DNA of 64,000 bases, taken from positions 98,128-162,127 of the forward strand of contig QCQB01000001.1 in assembly GCA_003212315.1 (NCBI GenBank), written 5' to 3'. The number at the start of each line of letters is the position of its first letter. The stretch's first letter is position 1. Below the pieces are notes generated by a model, which had not been told where the DNA came from, searched no databases, and was given only the letters and a program-made list of their open reading frames with translations. Positions 46,993-56,634 of this stretch are shown here, in pieces. Source of the stretch: SAR116 cluster bacterium AG-447-C21. Lineage in GTDB: Bacteria; Pseudomonadota; Alphaproteobacteria; Thalassobaculales; Thalassobaculaceae. A program made the position numbers and the translations under genes.

Positions 46993-49680
46993 ATGTTAGG
47001 CGCAATCGCAAAGGCATTTTTTGGATCTGAAAACGACCGGGTTCTGAAAAAAATGCAGGCACGGGTGGACGCTATAAACGCGCTTGAGCCGAGTTTGCAG
47101 GGACTAGATGATGAGGCCCTAAAAGAGCGAACTAACTGGTTCAAAAACCGAATGGCTGATGGAGAAACTCTAGATGACTTGTTAGTTGAAGCGTTTGCAA
47201 CGGTTCGTGAAGCTGCCAAACGTACCCTGAACCAGAGACATTTTGATGTTCAGCTACTGGGTGGAATAGTACTTCATGAGGGCAAAATTGCCGAGATGAA
47301 AACGGGTGAAGGGAAAACTTTAGTTGCCACACTGCCCGTTTATTTAAATGCGCTAAAAGGTAATGGGGTACATGTTGTAACGGTGAACGATTATCTGGCC
47401 CGCCGGGACTCGTCTTGGATGGGAGAGATATATGAGTTTCTAGGGTTAACCGTTGGAGTGATAGTCCAAGATCTTTCAGATGAAGAAAGACAAAGTGCCT
47501 ACGCAGCTGATGTTACTTATGGAACTAATAATGAATTTGGCTTTGATTACTTGCGCGATAATATGAAGTTTCGGCTCGATGATATGTGTCAAAGAGAGTT
47601 TGAATTCGCCATCGTGGATGAGGTGGACTCTATTTTGATCGACGAAGCTCGAACGCCTTTGATAATATCAGGTCCAGCGGAAGATAGTTCTGAAATGTAC
47701 CGAGACATAAATGGGTTAATCCCCGAACTAACAGAGGCTGACTTTGAAAAAGATGAGAAGCAAAGAACAGTTATGCTGACCGAGGCTGGTACCGAGAGGA
47801 TTGAGGAGCTTCTGCTCGAGCGCGGTATTGTATCAGATGGGGGGATGTATGACATTCACAATATCTCAGCTGTCCACCATGTAAACCAGGCATTAAGAGC
47901 TCACAAGCTTTTTACGCGCGACGTCGATTATATTGTTCGTAACGATATGATAGTGATTATCGATGAGTTTACTGGAAGAGCAATGGAAGGAAGGCGGTTT
48001 TCCGAGGGATTACACCAAGCCCTTGAGGCTCGTGAAGGCGTAACAATCCAAAATGAGAACCAGACTTTAGCATCTATAACCTTTCAAAATTATTTTCGAT
48101 TGTTTCCAAAGTTGGCCGGTATGACCGGAACTGCTATGACAGAAGCATCAGAGTTTGCGGAGATTTATTCTCTTGATGTTGTTGAAATGCCAACAAATAC
48201 GCCGGTCAATAGGGTGGACGAAGATGACGAAATTTATAGAACTGAGAAAGAAAAATGGTCTGCGATTATTGATTTGATCATAGATTGTCAGGCTCGAGGT
48301 CAACCTGCCCTTGTGGGAACGGTCTCTATTGAAAAATCAGAGATTTTATCGGATTTGCTCAAAAAGAAAAAGATAGAGCATCAGGTTCTGAATGCTCGCT
48401 TTCATGAGCAAGAAGCGCAAATAATAGCTCAGGCTGGAGTACCAGGAACAGTTACAATAGCAACGAATATGGCAGGACGCGGGACCGATATTCAGCTTGG
48501 TGGTCATGTTGATATGCGCATGGCCAGTGAAATTAAAGGGGTTGACGAATCTAAGGAAGCCAAAATACGAGCAGAAGTTGAAGCAAAAAAGAATGACGTT
48601 ATTGCTGCCAATGGTTTGTACGTAATAGGAACAGAAAGACACGAAAGTCGGCGAATTGATAATCAGTTGAGAGGGAGGTCCGGACGTCAAGGGGATCCTG
48701 GTACTTCTAAATTCTTTCTTTCACTTGAAGATGACTTGATGCGTATATTTGGTTCTGAACGCATGGACGGAATGCTCAAGAAGTTAGGTTTGGAGGAAGG
48801 TGAGGCGATTGTTCATCCGTGGATTAATAAGGCATTAGAAAAAGCCCAACAAAAGGTCGAAGCCCGTAATTTTGAAATACGAAAGCAGCTTTTAAAGTAC
48901 GACGACGTAATGAACGATCAACGACGAGTTATTTATGAGCAACGAAGGGATATTATGCGGGCTGATGATGTCAATGAAACTGTTAGTGATATGCGTCATG
49001 AATATATAGAATCACTGATAGGCGAGACAATTCCCGCAGGCTCATACTTAGATCAATGGGATGTCAGTACCTTAAATGATGAAACACAGGATACGTTGGC
49101 GTTAAATGTTGCGATATCGGATTGGGTCAAAGAAGAGGGAATTGCAGATCAAGAAATTCTTGATCGATTAAAAGATCACTCAAATAGAAAAATGGCAGAG
49201 AAATCCGCAAATTATGGGGTGGAACTTTTCAGAATGGCAGAAAAAAGTATTCTGCTTCAAATACTAGATCAACAATGGAAAGAACACTTGTTGTACTTAG
49301 ATCATCTCAGGCAAGGAATAAATCTTAGAGCATACGCCCAAAGGGACCCGCTGAATGAGTATAAGCGGGAAGCATTCAATCTCTTTGACGCTATGCTCAT
49401 AAATGTCAGAAAAGTAGTAACGGGCGCTCTTGCTAACCTTGAGATTCAAGTAGAGCAGTCTCCCCAATCAGGAATAAATAATGACGTCGCTGCTGAATAT
49501 GAAAGATCCAGCCCTGAAGTTGAACCTAATCTCGATAATAACGCTTCGCGCCCTATGGTAAGAAATTCCAAAGGCAATATTGATCCAAATAACCCGGCTT
49601 CTTGGGGAAAAGTTCCCAGAAATGCCCTGTGCCCTTGCGGGAGTGGTAAAAAGTTTAAACACTGCCACGGTAAAATTTGA
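46993..49680 (+). CDS. secA: Preprotein translocase ATPase SecA
   Basis: An 895-residue motor that drives unfolded preproteins through SecYEG. NBD1 has the Walker [10 protein letters not shown] and the [16 protein letters not shown] box. The preprotein cross-linking domain is inserted in NBD1. NBD2 contains [14 protein letters not shown] and the helical scaffold, with [19 protein letters not shown]. The C-terminal linker ends in the zinc motif [13 protein letters not shown], which binds SecB and lipids. Full-length, no anomaly. Divergent from the PPIase gene. Confidence 0.97.
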   Translation: MLGAIAKAFFGSENDRVLKKMQARVDAINALEPSLQGLDDEALKERTNWFKNRMADGETLDDLLVEAFATVREAAKRTLNQRHFDVQLLGGIVLHEGKIAEMKTGEGKTLVATLPVYLNALKGNGVHVVTVNDYLARRDSSWMGEIYEFLGLTVGVIVQDLSDEERQSAYAADVTYGTNNEFGFDYLRDNMKFRLDDMCQREFEFAIVDEVDSILIDEARTPLIISGPAEDSSEMYRDINGLIPELTEADFEKDEKQRTVMLTEAGTERIEELLLERGIVSDGGMYDIHNISAVHHVNQALRAHKLFTRDVDYIVRNDMIVIIDEFTGRAMEGRRFSEGLHQALEAREGVTIQNENQTLASITFQNYFRLFPKLAGMTGTAMTEASEFAEIYSLDVVEMPTNTPVNRVDEDDEIYRTEKEKWSAIIDLIIDCQARGQPALVGTVSIEKSEILSDLLKKKKIEHQVLNARFHEQEAQIIAQAGVPGTVTIATNMAGRGTDIQLGGHVDMRMASEIKGVDESKEAKIRAEVEAKKNDVIAANGLYVIGTERHESRRIDNQLRGRSGRQGDPGTSKFFLSLEDDLMRIFGSERMDGMLKKLGLEEGEAIVHPWINKALEKAQQKVEARNFEIRKQLLKYDDVMNDQRRVIYEQRRDIMRADDVNETVSDMRHEYIESLIGETIPAGSYLDQWDVSTLNDETQDTLALNVAISDWVKEEGIADQEILDRLKDHSNRKMAEKSANYGVELFRMAEKSILLQILDQQWKEHLLYLDHLRQGINLRAYAQRDPLNEYKREAFNLFDAMLINVRKVVTGALANLEIQVEQSPQSGINNDVAAEYERSSPEVEPNLDNNASRPMVRNSKGNIDPNNPASWGKVPRNALCPCGSGKKFKHCHGKI

Positions 49681-49854
49681 ATATTTATTTTTTCCTTGAA
49701 GCTGAACCGCCTATTATAAACTTGTTGACGGTTGGCTGATAACTAAAGAAAATCTGAAAAAGATACGGAATTATTCTGATATCTTCGATTTATACATGAA
49801 AATTAAATGCCAGATCGGTGTTAGACTAACTTTGTCATTTGCTGGGTGTTGATT

Positions 49855-50991
49855 ATGAAAAGATTCATAAATCTTTCAAAAGTGGAGGGTGTAGCTTCTC
49901 GTCAAGCCCACGCAGATTTACCTGAGGGAACTTTTGAGAGGGAAATAGGCAAGGAGGGGTTTTATGGACCTTCGGCTCTCATTCATCATAAGCATCCGCC
50001 AACTGGATGGATAGATTGGGATGGTCCTTTGAAGCCCAGGGCTTTTGATTTGAACCAGTTGCCAAAAGGTAGTTCGGGTAACTGGGTTAATAATAATATC
50101 TTGTCTAATGCACATTGCAGGGTCAATTGGGCTGCTTCGGAAGGCTGTATGGATCATTTAGTTAGAAATGGTGACGGCGATGAGCTTCTCTTTATACATA
50201 GTGGTAATGGCCAACTTTATTGTGACTTTGGCTGTTTAGACATTGAAAAAGGAGACTATGTTCTTCTGCCTCGAGGAACTATGTGGAGAACAGAGTTCTC
50301 AGGCCGTGCTGAGATTTTAATGATAGAGGCGACTAATTCGAGCTTTGGTCTTCCGGATAAAGGATTAATAGGGAACCATGCCTTTTTCGATCCTGCAATG
50401 TTAGATACGCCAGTAATTAATGAGCGATTTCTTAGTCAACAGACAAAAACGGGTAATGTAGAAAATTGGACAGTTTTGATTAAGCGGCGGAATGCTACTT
50501 CAACTGTTACTTATCCCTATAACCCTCTGGATGCGCTGGGCTGGCATGGTGACTTGATGCCGGTTAAAATAAATATACGACATTTCCGGCCTATAATGAG
50601 CCACAGATACCATTTGCCTCCTTCTGCCCACACAACATTTGTTGCGGATCGCTTTGTTGTGTGTACGTTTTGTCCGCGACCATTTGAACAAGACCCAGGA
50701 GCTCTAAAAGTTCCATTTTTCCATAATAACGATGATTATGATGAGGTGCTATTCTACCACGCGGGTGATTTTTTTAGCCGTGATAATATAGAGGCAGGGA
50801 TGATGACTTTTCATCCGAGTGGATTTACCCATGGCCCTCATCCGAAAGCTTTGAAAAATATGCTTAAAGCCACAAAACCTGCTACAGATGAGTATGCGGT
50901 TATGATTGACACACGAGATGCATTAGAGGTCTCTGAGCTACCGTCTTGCGTGGAAAACCTTGACTACGTGAATTCTTGGAAAGAGAGTTAA
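49855..50991 (+). CDS. Homogentisate 1,2-dioxygenase-like cupin protein
   Basis: About 378 residues resembling homogentisate dioxygenase but shorter than the usual 430 or so. The N-terminal jelly roll contains GDELLFIHSGNGQLYCDFG and the RGT of the substrate loop. The C-terminal cupin has an iron-ligand set resembling H293, E300 and the later His of TFHPSGFTHGPHP (323-332, numbered from the GTG at 49846). It probably opens an aromatic ring of a homogentisate-like compound. An FAH-like gene follows 11 nt later, the partner expected in that pathway. ATG 49855 is preferred over the GTG at 49846. Confidence 0.82.
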   Translation: MKRFINLSKVEGVASRQAHADLPEGTFEREIGKEGFYGPSALIHHKHPPTGWIDWDGPLKPRAFDLNQLPKGSSGNWVNNNILSNAHCRVNWAASEGCMDHLVRNGDGDELLFIHSGNGQLYCDFGCLDIEKGDYVLLPRGTMWRTEFSGRAEILMIEATNSSFGLPDKGLIGNHAFFDPAMLDTPVINERFLSQQTKTGNVENWTVLIKRRNATSTVTYPYNPLDALGWHGDLMPVKINIRHFRPIMSHRYHLPPSAHTTFVADRFVVCTFCPRPFEQDPGALKVPFFHNNDDYDEVLFYHAGDFFSRDNIEAGMMTFHPSGFTHGPHPKALKNMLKATKPATDEYAVMIDTRDALEVSELPSCVENLDYVNSWKES

Positions 50992-51002
50992 AAGGTGTCG
51001 CT

Positions 51003-52001
51003 GTGAAACTGGGATCACTAAAGGGAGTTGGTAGGGACGGCACTCTGGTTTTGGTTAGTGAGAATCTGACAAAAATAAAGTCTGTCAGAGATGTGGCCCC
51101 GACCTTTCAAGCAGCGATAGAAAACTGGACGAAGATTGAACCCCAACTTATAGAAATTAATAGGCGTCTCAATAGCGAGACTATGTCGGACAGTATGCCG
51201 TATGATCCTAATGTAATGGCGGCACCGCTGCCTCGAGCTTATCAATGGCTAGACGGGTCTGCCTATGTGAACCACATGGAGTTGGTGCGGAGGGCTAGAG
51301 GAGCTTCGATGCCAGACAGTTTTTGGGCTGATCCACTTATGTATCAGGGCGGGTCGGATAGCTTTTTAGGGGCTACGGATCCGATATACATAAAAGACGA
51401 AAGCTGGGGGGTTGATTTTGAAGGAGAGTTAGCAGTTATTGTTGATGATGTGCCCTTGGGAGTGACCCCAAAGCAAGCATTAAAGCATATCAAGTTTCTT
51501 TTACTTTTAAACGATATCAGTCTACGTAATCTTATCCCGGCAGAATTAGGAAAAGGTTTTGGTTTTGTCCATGGAAAACCGCCGACATCATTTGCTCCTG
51601 TTGCTGTTACCGTCAACTCATTAGGAAAATATTGGCGCGATGGAAAATTACACTTACCTTTGTTGGTGTATTTAAATCGGCGTAAAATTGGATGGGTGAA
51701 TGCAGGAGTGGATATGACCTTTGATTTCCCCTCGCTGGTAGCGCATGCGGCTAAAACAAGACCATTGGGGGCGGGCACAATAGTTGGTTCTGGAACAGTC
51801 TCTAATGCAGACCAGAGACATGGTTATTCGTGTATTGCTGAGATACGAATGATTGAAACAATAAATAATGGAGTTCCAGAAACGCCATTCATGCAATATG
51901 GCGATCGAATTGAGTTAGACATTCAAGATGACGAAGGTAAATCGATTTTTGGCTCAATTGACCAGTATGTAACAAAATGGCCCTCTGGCGAGGAGGATTA
52001 A
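51003..52001 (+). CDS. Fumarylacetoacetate hydrolase family protein
   Basis: About 332 residues with the FAH fold. The N-terminal domain (about 1-75, MKLGSLKGVGRDGTLVLVS) is followed by the catalytic domain with metal-binding acidic residues in WGVDFEGELAVIVDDVP and FLLLLNDISLRNL. GKPPTSFAPVAVT and GAGTIVGSGTVSN follow. Hydrolyses a C-C bond in a beta-diketo acid after ring opening. The frame opens at a TTG overlapping the upstream gene (50976), but the GTG at 51003, with AAAAGGTG upstream, matches the family N-terminus. Same operon as the dioxygenase-like gene. Confidence 0.86.
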   Translation: MKLGSLKGVGRDGTLVLVSENLTKIKSVRDVAPTFQAAIENWTKIEPQLIEINRRLNSETMSDSMPYDPNVMAAPLPRAYQWLDGSAYVNHMELVRRARGASMPDSFWADPLMYQGGSDSFLGATDPIYIKDESWGVDFEGELAVIVDDVPLGVTPKQALKHIKFLLLLNDISLRNLIPAELGKGFGFVHGKPPTSFAPVAVTVNSLGKYWRDGKLHLPLLVYLNRRKIGWVNAGVDMTFDFPSLVAHAAKTRPLGAGTIVGSGTVSNADQRHGYSCIAEIRMIETINNGVPETPFMQYGDRIELDIQDDEGKSIFGSIDQYVTKWPSGEED

Positions 52002-52044
52002 TCTAACGTCAAATGGTTGGCAAATCTCGCTGGCTTGTAGACTA

Positions 52045-52593
52045 TTAATGCAGCGAACTATTATCTTTTTCCTGCGCCATCAAGAAAGCTTCCCCTAACG
52101 ATTTGTGATAGTCGTGAAAGCTCTCAAGGTAGCATTGTGCTTGGTGTTGATTGTTTACAGGGGAGCCGGTATCTAATTCCTCCAGAAGGCAGGTGAGCCC
52201 TAAAAGGGCTAGGCTCTCACACTCCTCATCATTCAATTCAGGCATGATAGCCAAAAAATTATCTGCAAATGATTCAGAGAATCGTTTTATAGCGCGCCTT
52301 CTCAATTTCCAGGGAACATGTTTCAATTGAAGGGCCCACTCAGAAACGGCTAATTGTATCTCATCTGGAAGGGATTTCATGAATCTTTGATTGGGTTCTA
52401 ACTCATTTTTATTTGCTTCGGGCGCGTTGTTACCAGCGTACTCAAAGCCCAAATGACTGGCGCCAGAGAATTCGCTTGCTTCGCTCATCGATGATTTGGT
52501 AGCAACTGTTATTCCTTTATTCTTATTAACATAAACGTTCGACATTTCGTGCTCCAAGTAATCTTTCACCTTCAAAGCAGAAGCAATATCCAT
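52045..52593 (-). CDS. Hypothetical protein, mostly helical
   Basis: A 182-residue protein I do not recognise. No signal peptide or TM helix. The N-terminal third is polar and Asn/Lys/Ser-rich, likely disordered. The rest looks like a compact helical domain (about 72-165: EIQLAVSEWALQLKHVPWKL, RRRAIKRFSESFADNFLAIM, ECESLALLGLTCLLEELDTG). The paired Trp and basic WKLRRRAIKRF patch could contact nucleic acid or a partner. It is convergent with the FAH gene and divergent from serC. No clear ribosome site. Coding status is supported by length and ordinary composition. Confidence 0.55.
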   Translation of the reverse strand: MDIASALKVKDYLEHEMSNVYVNKNKGITVATKSSMSEASEFSGASHLGFEYAGNNAPEANKNELEPNQRFMKSLPDEIQLAVSEWALQLKHVPWKLRRRAIKRFSESFADNFLAIMPELNDEECESLALLGLTCLLEELDTGSPVNNQHQAQCYLESFHDYHKSLGEAFLMAQEKDNSSLH

Positions 52594-52739
52594 GCCAATA
52601 AGTGTCGGTTCAACAATAGCTCATATATTCCTTTTTCCGGGCAGTTTTGCGGTTCTAACTTCATAGATTAAACGAAAGAAACCGTCATATTATTTGAAAA
52701 AAGTAATTGACTTATTGTGCGATGAGCATACGTAAGTTA

Positions 52740-52765
52740 GCGGGTGGCCACTTCCCGCCAAGTGG
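52740..52765 (+). promoter_or_regulatory. serC leader element with mutually exclusive or pseudoknotted hairpins
   Basis: GCGGG (52740-52744) pairs with CCCGC (52754-52758), and CCACTT (52748-52753) pairs with AAGTGG (52760-52765). The arms interleave, giving either an H-type pseudoknot (tight, with a 1-nt third loop) or two alternative hairpins. It begins about 28 nt after a TTGACT -35-like hexamer (52707-52712) and ends 24 nt before the serC ATG, so it would lie at or near the 5' end of the mRNA. A conserved serC leader motif has been described in Alphaproteobacteria; I cannot confirm identity. A DNA operator is the alternative. Confidence 0.45.
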
Positions 52766-52788
52766 TGTGTATTTTAAAGGAATATGTA

Positions 52789-53940
52789 ATGAAACCAACG
52801 GCTTTGCCGCGGGTCCCTTTTTTTTCGTCTGGCCCGTGTGCTAAACGGCCGGGATGGACCCCCGCGGTTTTAAAGGAAGCTTGTGTTGGTCGATCGCATA
52901 GATCGACTACAGCCAAAAAAAAGTTAAGTGATATCATAGCATTGACGGGTGAAATATTAGAACTTCCGGAAGACAGACTTGTCGGAATAGTTCCCGCATC
53001 TGATACAGGTGCCATTGAAATGGCCATGTGGTCCCTGCTTGGTGAAAGACCAGTGGATCTACTAGCATGGGAAAGTTTTGGTAAAGAGTGGGTGGCAGAT
53101 GTTACAAAACAACTGAAATTGAAAGAAGCTCGAGTATTCGCCGCAGATTACGGTGCTATCCCTGATTTAAGTTTGATTGATTTTTCTCATGATGTGGTAT
53201 TTACATGGAATGGTACAACATCGGGCGTAAGAGTTCCCAACGGGGATTGGATCCCTTCTGATAGACAGGGGTTAACAATTTGTGATGCCACTAGTGCAGT
53301 TTTTTCGCAACATCTCCCCTGGCATAAGATTGATGTTGCCACATTTTCTTGGCAAAAAGTACTAGGTGGAGAGGGTGCTCATGGCATGCTTATCCTAGGC
53401 CCAAGGGCAATAAAGCGAATAGAAACTTACACTCCAGAATGGCCGATTCCAAAGATCTTTAGATTAAAATCAAAAGGATCGTTAAACGAGGAAATTTTTA
53501 AAGGCGCTACAATTAACACGCCTTCAATGATTTGCGTCGAAGATACGTTAGATGCTTTGACCTGGATCAAAGAAATAGGAGGTATTGAAGTCTCCATTCA
53601 AAGAAGTAACAACAATCTATCGACCGTTGAACATTGGGTTGAAGATAGTTATTGGGCAGATTTTTTAGCAAAAGTTCCAGATACGAGATCTAATACCTCT
53701 ATTTGCTTGCAGATCGTAGACCCCTGGTTCCAATCTCTGCGAAAAGAAGATCAGGTTGCTGTCCCTAAAAAAATTGAGTCCATTTTAGAAAAAAATTCGG
53801 CAGCTTTCGATATTAATGGTTACCGTGATGCTCCCCCTGGATTACGAATTTGGGGAGGTGCAACTGTTGAAGTAGATGACATTTCGGCTTTATTGCCGTG
53901 GCTTGATTGGGCCTACGAGGAAGTCAAATCCTTGTACTAG
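52789..53940 (+). CDS. serC: Phosphoserine aminotransferase
   Basis: About 383 residues. This class V PLP aminotransferase converts 3-phosphohydroxypyruvate to phosphoserine (and the analogous step in pyridoxine synthesis). The PLP lysine is K190 in FSWQKVLGGEGAHG. FSSGPCAKRPGW opens the protein and WNGTTSGVRVPNG is the substrate-side loop. It belongs to the alphaproteobacterial/archaeal-type SerC of about 380-390 residues. The frame extends to a GTG at 52744, inside the leader hairpins; ATG 52789 with AAAGGA is the real start. serA follows 24 nt later. Confidence 0.94.
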   Translation: MKPTALPRVPFFSSGPCAKRPGWTPAVLKEACVGRSHRSTTAKKKLSDIIALTGEILELPEDRLVGIVPASDTGAIEMAMWSLLGERPVDLLAWESFGKEWVADVTKQLKLKEARVFAADYGAIPDLSLIDFSHDVVFTWNGTTSGVRVPNGDWIPSDRQGLTICDATSAVFSQHLPWHKIDVATFSWQKVLGGEGAHGMLILGPRAIKRIETYTPEWPIPKIFRLKSKGSLNEEIFKGATINTPSMICVEDTLDALTWIKEIGGIEVSIQRSNNNLSTVEHWVEDSYWADFLAKVPDTRSNTSICLQIVDPWFQSLRKEDQVAVPKKIESILEKNSAAFDINGYRDAPPGLRIWGGATVEVDDISALLPWLDWAYEEVKSLY

Positions 53941-53964
53941 GTAAAATATTAAAGGAAAGCGTTT

Positions 53965-55548
53965 ATGCCTCGTGTTTTAATAAGTGATGAATTGAGTCCA
54001 AATGCTACTGAGATTTTTGAATCTAGAGGATTGAAAGTAGATAGGAAAATAGGGTTAACCCTCGAACAGCTGTTATCGGAAATTGAAAGCTATGACGGAC
54101 TGGCTATACGCTCGGCAACAAAGGTGACAGCGGAAGTTATCGCCAAGGCAAAAAACTTAAAAGTCGTTGGACGTGCCGGTATTGGTGTTGACAATATTGC
54201 TGTTGACGCGGCATCTGCAGCTGGTGTTGTTGTGATGAATACACCTTTCGGTAATGCTGTGACGACAGCTGAACATGCGATTTCAATGATCTGCAGTCTT
54301 GCACGTGAAATTACAACAGCGGATAGATCAACCCAGGCGGGAAAATGGGAAAAGTCTAGTTTTATGGGAACGGAACTTACTGGGAAAAATTTAGGGATAG
54401 TTGGTTGTGGCAATATCGGTTCAATTGTTGCTGATAGAGCACAGGGTCTTAAGATGCGGGTCTTAGCATTCGACCCATATTTATCAGAAGAGAGAGCTGT
54501 AGAATTAGGGGTTCGTAAAGTTGATGAAGAAACACTATTTAGTCAGTCGGACTTTATCACTCTGCACACTCCGTTGACGGACTCAACTAAAGGTTTGGTG
54601 AATGCAGATTCAATAATGAAGATGAAGAAAGGTGTTAGGATCATAAACTGCGCGCGCGGAGGTCTCATTGTAGAAACTGATTTAAAGGCTGCTCTTGAAA
54701 ATGGACATGTTGCGGGTGCTGCTCTCGATGTGTTTGCTTCCGAGCCAGCTAAGGAAAATATTCTTTTTGGTGTTCCTGGTCTAATTGCGACACCCCACTT
54801 GGGGGCAGCTACCATTGAAGCACAGGAAAAAGTTGCACTTCAGATAGCAGAGCAAATGTCGGATTATCTTTTAACTGGAGCAATCTCTAATGCGCTGAAT
54901 ATGCCGGCGGTTTCGGCAGAAGAGGCGCCAATTCTAAAACCTTACATGAGGTTAGCTGAGTTTCTCGGAAGTTTTGTCGGCCAGGTGGGTGACGATGCTA
55001 TAAAATCAGTGAAAATAGAGTTCGAAGGTTTGGCGTCTTCGATAAACGGTGCACCTATAGTCTCAGCTGCTTTATCTGGTCTTCTGAAACCAAACATGGA
55101 TACTGTTAACATGGTTAGCGCTCCAATAATAGCAAAGCATAGGGGAATTTCTTTCAGCACGGTTCGCCATGAAAGACCTTGTGACTACCAAACACTGCTC
55201 AGATTGACGGTAGAAGGGCAAACCCGTACTCGAGTGATTGCAGGGACCTTGTTTGCTGGAACAGAACCGCGTCTTATCGATATACAAGGTATTAAAGTAG
55301 AGGCAGAGTTTGCGGAGAGAATGCTCTATATAAGGAATTACGATAAACCTGGTTTTATAGGAGCGCTAGGAACGCTATTGGGAAATGAGGGAATAAATAT
55401 CGCTACTTTTCATTTGGGACGTCGCGATAGCGGGGGTGAGGCTCTGGCGCTTGTAGAAATAGAAGGTGATATTAATGATGAAGTATTATCTGCTGTTCGT
55501 GCCTTGCCTCAGGTTGTAAGGGTAAATGCAATAAGATTTCCTGCCTAA
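53965..55548 (+). CDS. serA: D-3-phosphoglycerate dehydrogenase
   Basis: A 527-residue long-form SerA that oxidises 3-phosphoglycerate in the first step of serine synthesis. The substrate-binding and nucleotide-binding domains (about 1-310) contain GIGVDNIAVDAA, GIVGCGNIGSIVA, INCARGGLIVE, ALDVFASEPA and the catalytic His in TPHLGAATIEA. An intervening ASB domain (about 325-445) and a C-terminal ACT domain (about 452-527), the serine feedback site, follow. Operon with serC; GGA upstream of ATG. Confidence 0.96.
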   Translation: MPRVLISDELSPNATEIFESRGLKVDRKIGLTLEQLLSEIESYDGLAIRSATKVTAEVIAKAKNLKVVGRAGIGVDNIAVDAASAAGVVVMNTPFGNAVTTAEHAISMICSLAREITTADRSTQAGKWEKSSFMGTELTGKNLGIVGCGNIGSIVADRAQGLKMRVLAFDPYLSEERAVELGVRKVDEETLFSQSDFITLHTPLTDSTKGLVNADSIMKMKKGVRIINCARGGLIVETDLKAALENGHVAGAALDVFASEPAKENILFGVPGLIATPHLGAATIEAQEKVALQIAEQMSDYLLTGAISNALNMPAVSAEEAPILKPYMRLAEFLGSFVGQVGDDAIKSVKIEFEGLASSINGAPIVSAALSGLLKPNMDTVNMVSAPIIAKHRGISFSTVRHERPCDYQTLLRLTVEGQTRTRVIAGTLFAGTEPRLIDIQGIKVEAEFAERMLYIRNYDKPGFIGALGTLLGNEGINIATFHLGRRDSGGEALALVEIEGDINDEVLSAVRALPQVVRVNAIRFPA

Positions 55549-55558
55549 AACCCAGCTT

Positions 55559-56464
55559 CTAAATGACAGCGATCGGCCGTACGGGGCAGCCAGTGGCCCC
55601 TTTTAGTTTTATTGGAAGCATTATTAGACAGAACTCAGAAACCCCGTTCTGGATTAACTCGGACAAATTTAAATTTTCAACAAGATGAACGCCGGCCTCG
55701 GCCAAGCAATGCTGATGAACTGGCATCATTATCTCGGGGTGATTGGTGCCTGGAAGCACCTCTACCGCCATATTATCAGCTCCAATAGCGATAGTATCTT
55801 GTTTTGTAAGCCACTGGGCTGCATTTAAATCTAGGCCAGGCTCACCGGCCAAATATTTCTCATTATTTGACATGAAATACTTACCCCACCCAGTATTCAA
55901 GCAGACTATATCCCCCTTTTGTGGATTTATTTCGGCGGTATCGTATGCTCTCTTCAAGTCCTCGGTAGTGACCGCACGTCCAGCTTCGAGATGATCCCCT
56001 CCATCCAGCCCTGATACGTCCAAACAAATACCCCTGCTTATTATTGGTGGAACATTCTCTATTCCCAAATTAAGAAGTCCCCAGTCACCAACACTATCCT
56101 CAATTGTGTGGCCTCCATAAAGATGTTCTCCTATTGAAAAATGACCAAGCGAGTCGATGTGTGTACCTACGTGGGTTGTCATCTCAATACGCTCTAGATT
56201 CGCGCCTACTCTATTTTTTGCCCCCATCTGTTCCCGAACTTTCATACTATTCTTGGCTGTTGCAGAAGATGAAATTATGTAAGGGGTCTGGTTAGGGGCC
56301 ATAAAGGGGGCGCCCATTTCGATGGTATGGCTGAGATCGATAATACGACCTTGTTTTACTTTTTTTAGTGCAAAAAGTGTCTTTTCTGGAGTTAAAAAGT
56401 GCCCTGCGGCTCCAATCTGATCTCCATTTCCCCATCGACTATGGTCATGAACGCAATTGGTCAT
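55559..56464 (-). CDS. Cyclase family protein (kynurenine formamidase-like)
   Basis: About 301 residues. The cyclase/KynB fold is marked by IIDLSHTIEMGAPFM, the metal-binding HVGTHIDSLGHF (HxGTHxDxxxHF), GDIVCLNTGWGKYF and a C-terminal metal-His region. The family hydrolyses N-formylkynurenine or related amides and cyclic compounds; the longer N-terminal part here (a WGNGDQIGAAG segment) fits the non-KynB subgroup annotated as cyclase. The frame extends to 56515, but ATG 56464 with GGAGAAGG upstream is better. Convergent with serA. Confidence 0.86.
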   Translation of the reverse strand: MTNCVHDHSRWGNGDQIGAAGHFLTPEKTLFALKKVKQGRIIDLSHTIEMGAPFMAPNQTPYIISSSATAKNSMKVREQMGAKNRVGANLERIEMTTHVGTHIDSLGHFSIGEHLYGGHTIEDSVGDWGLLNLGIENVPPIISRGICLDVSGLDGGDHLEAGRAVTTEDLKRAYDTAEINPQKGDIVCLNTGWGKYFMSNNEKYLAGEPGLDLNAAQWLTKQDTIAIGADNMAVEVLPGTNHPEIMMPVHQHCLAEAGVHLVENLNLSELIQNGVSEFCLIMLPIKLKGATGCPVRPIAVI

Positions 56465-56634
56465 ACACCTTCTCCAGTTAACCCAAGTTTTCAAAAAAAA
56501 AAGTATATCATGCAAAGATTGGCTTAAAAATTTTATCCGTCAACAGTGAATTAATAATTCAGGCTGTTGCCGGCGTATGAAAAAATCTGTAGGACATTAT
56601 TACTGATTAGGTTTTTGGTCGAAGGGGCTATCTT

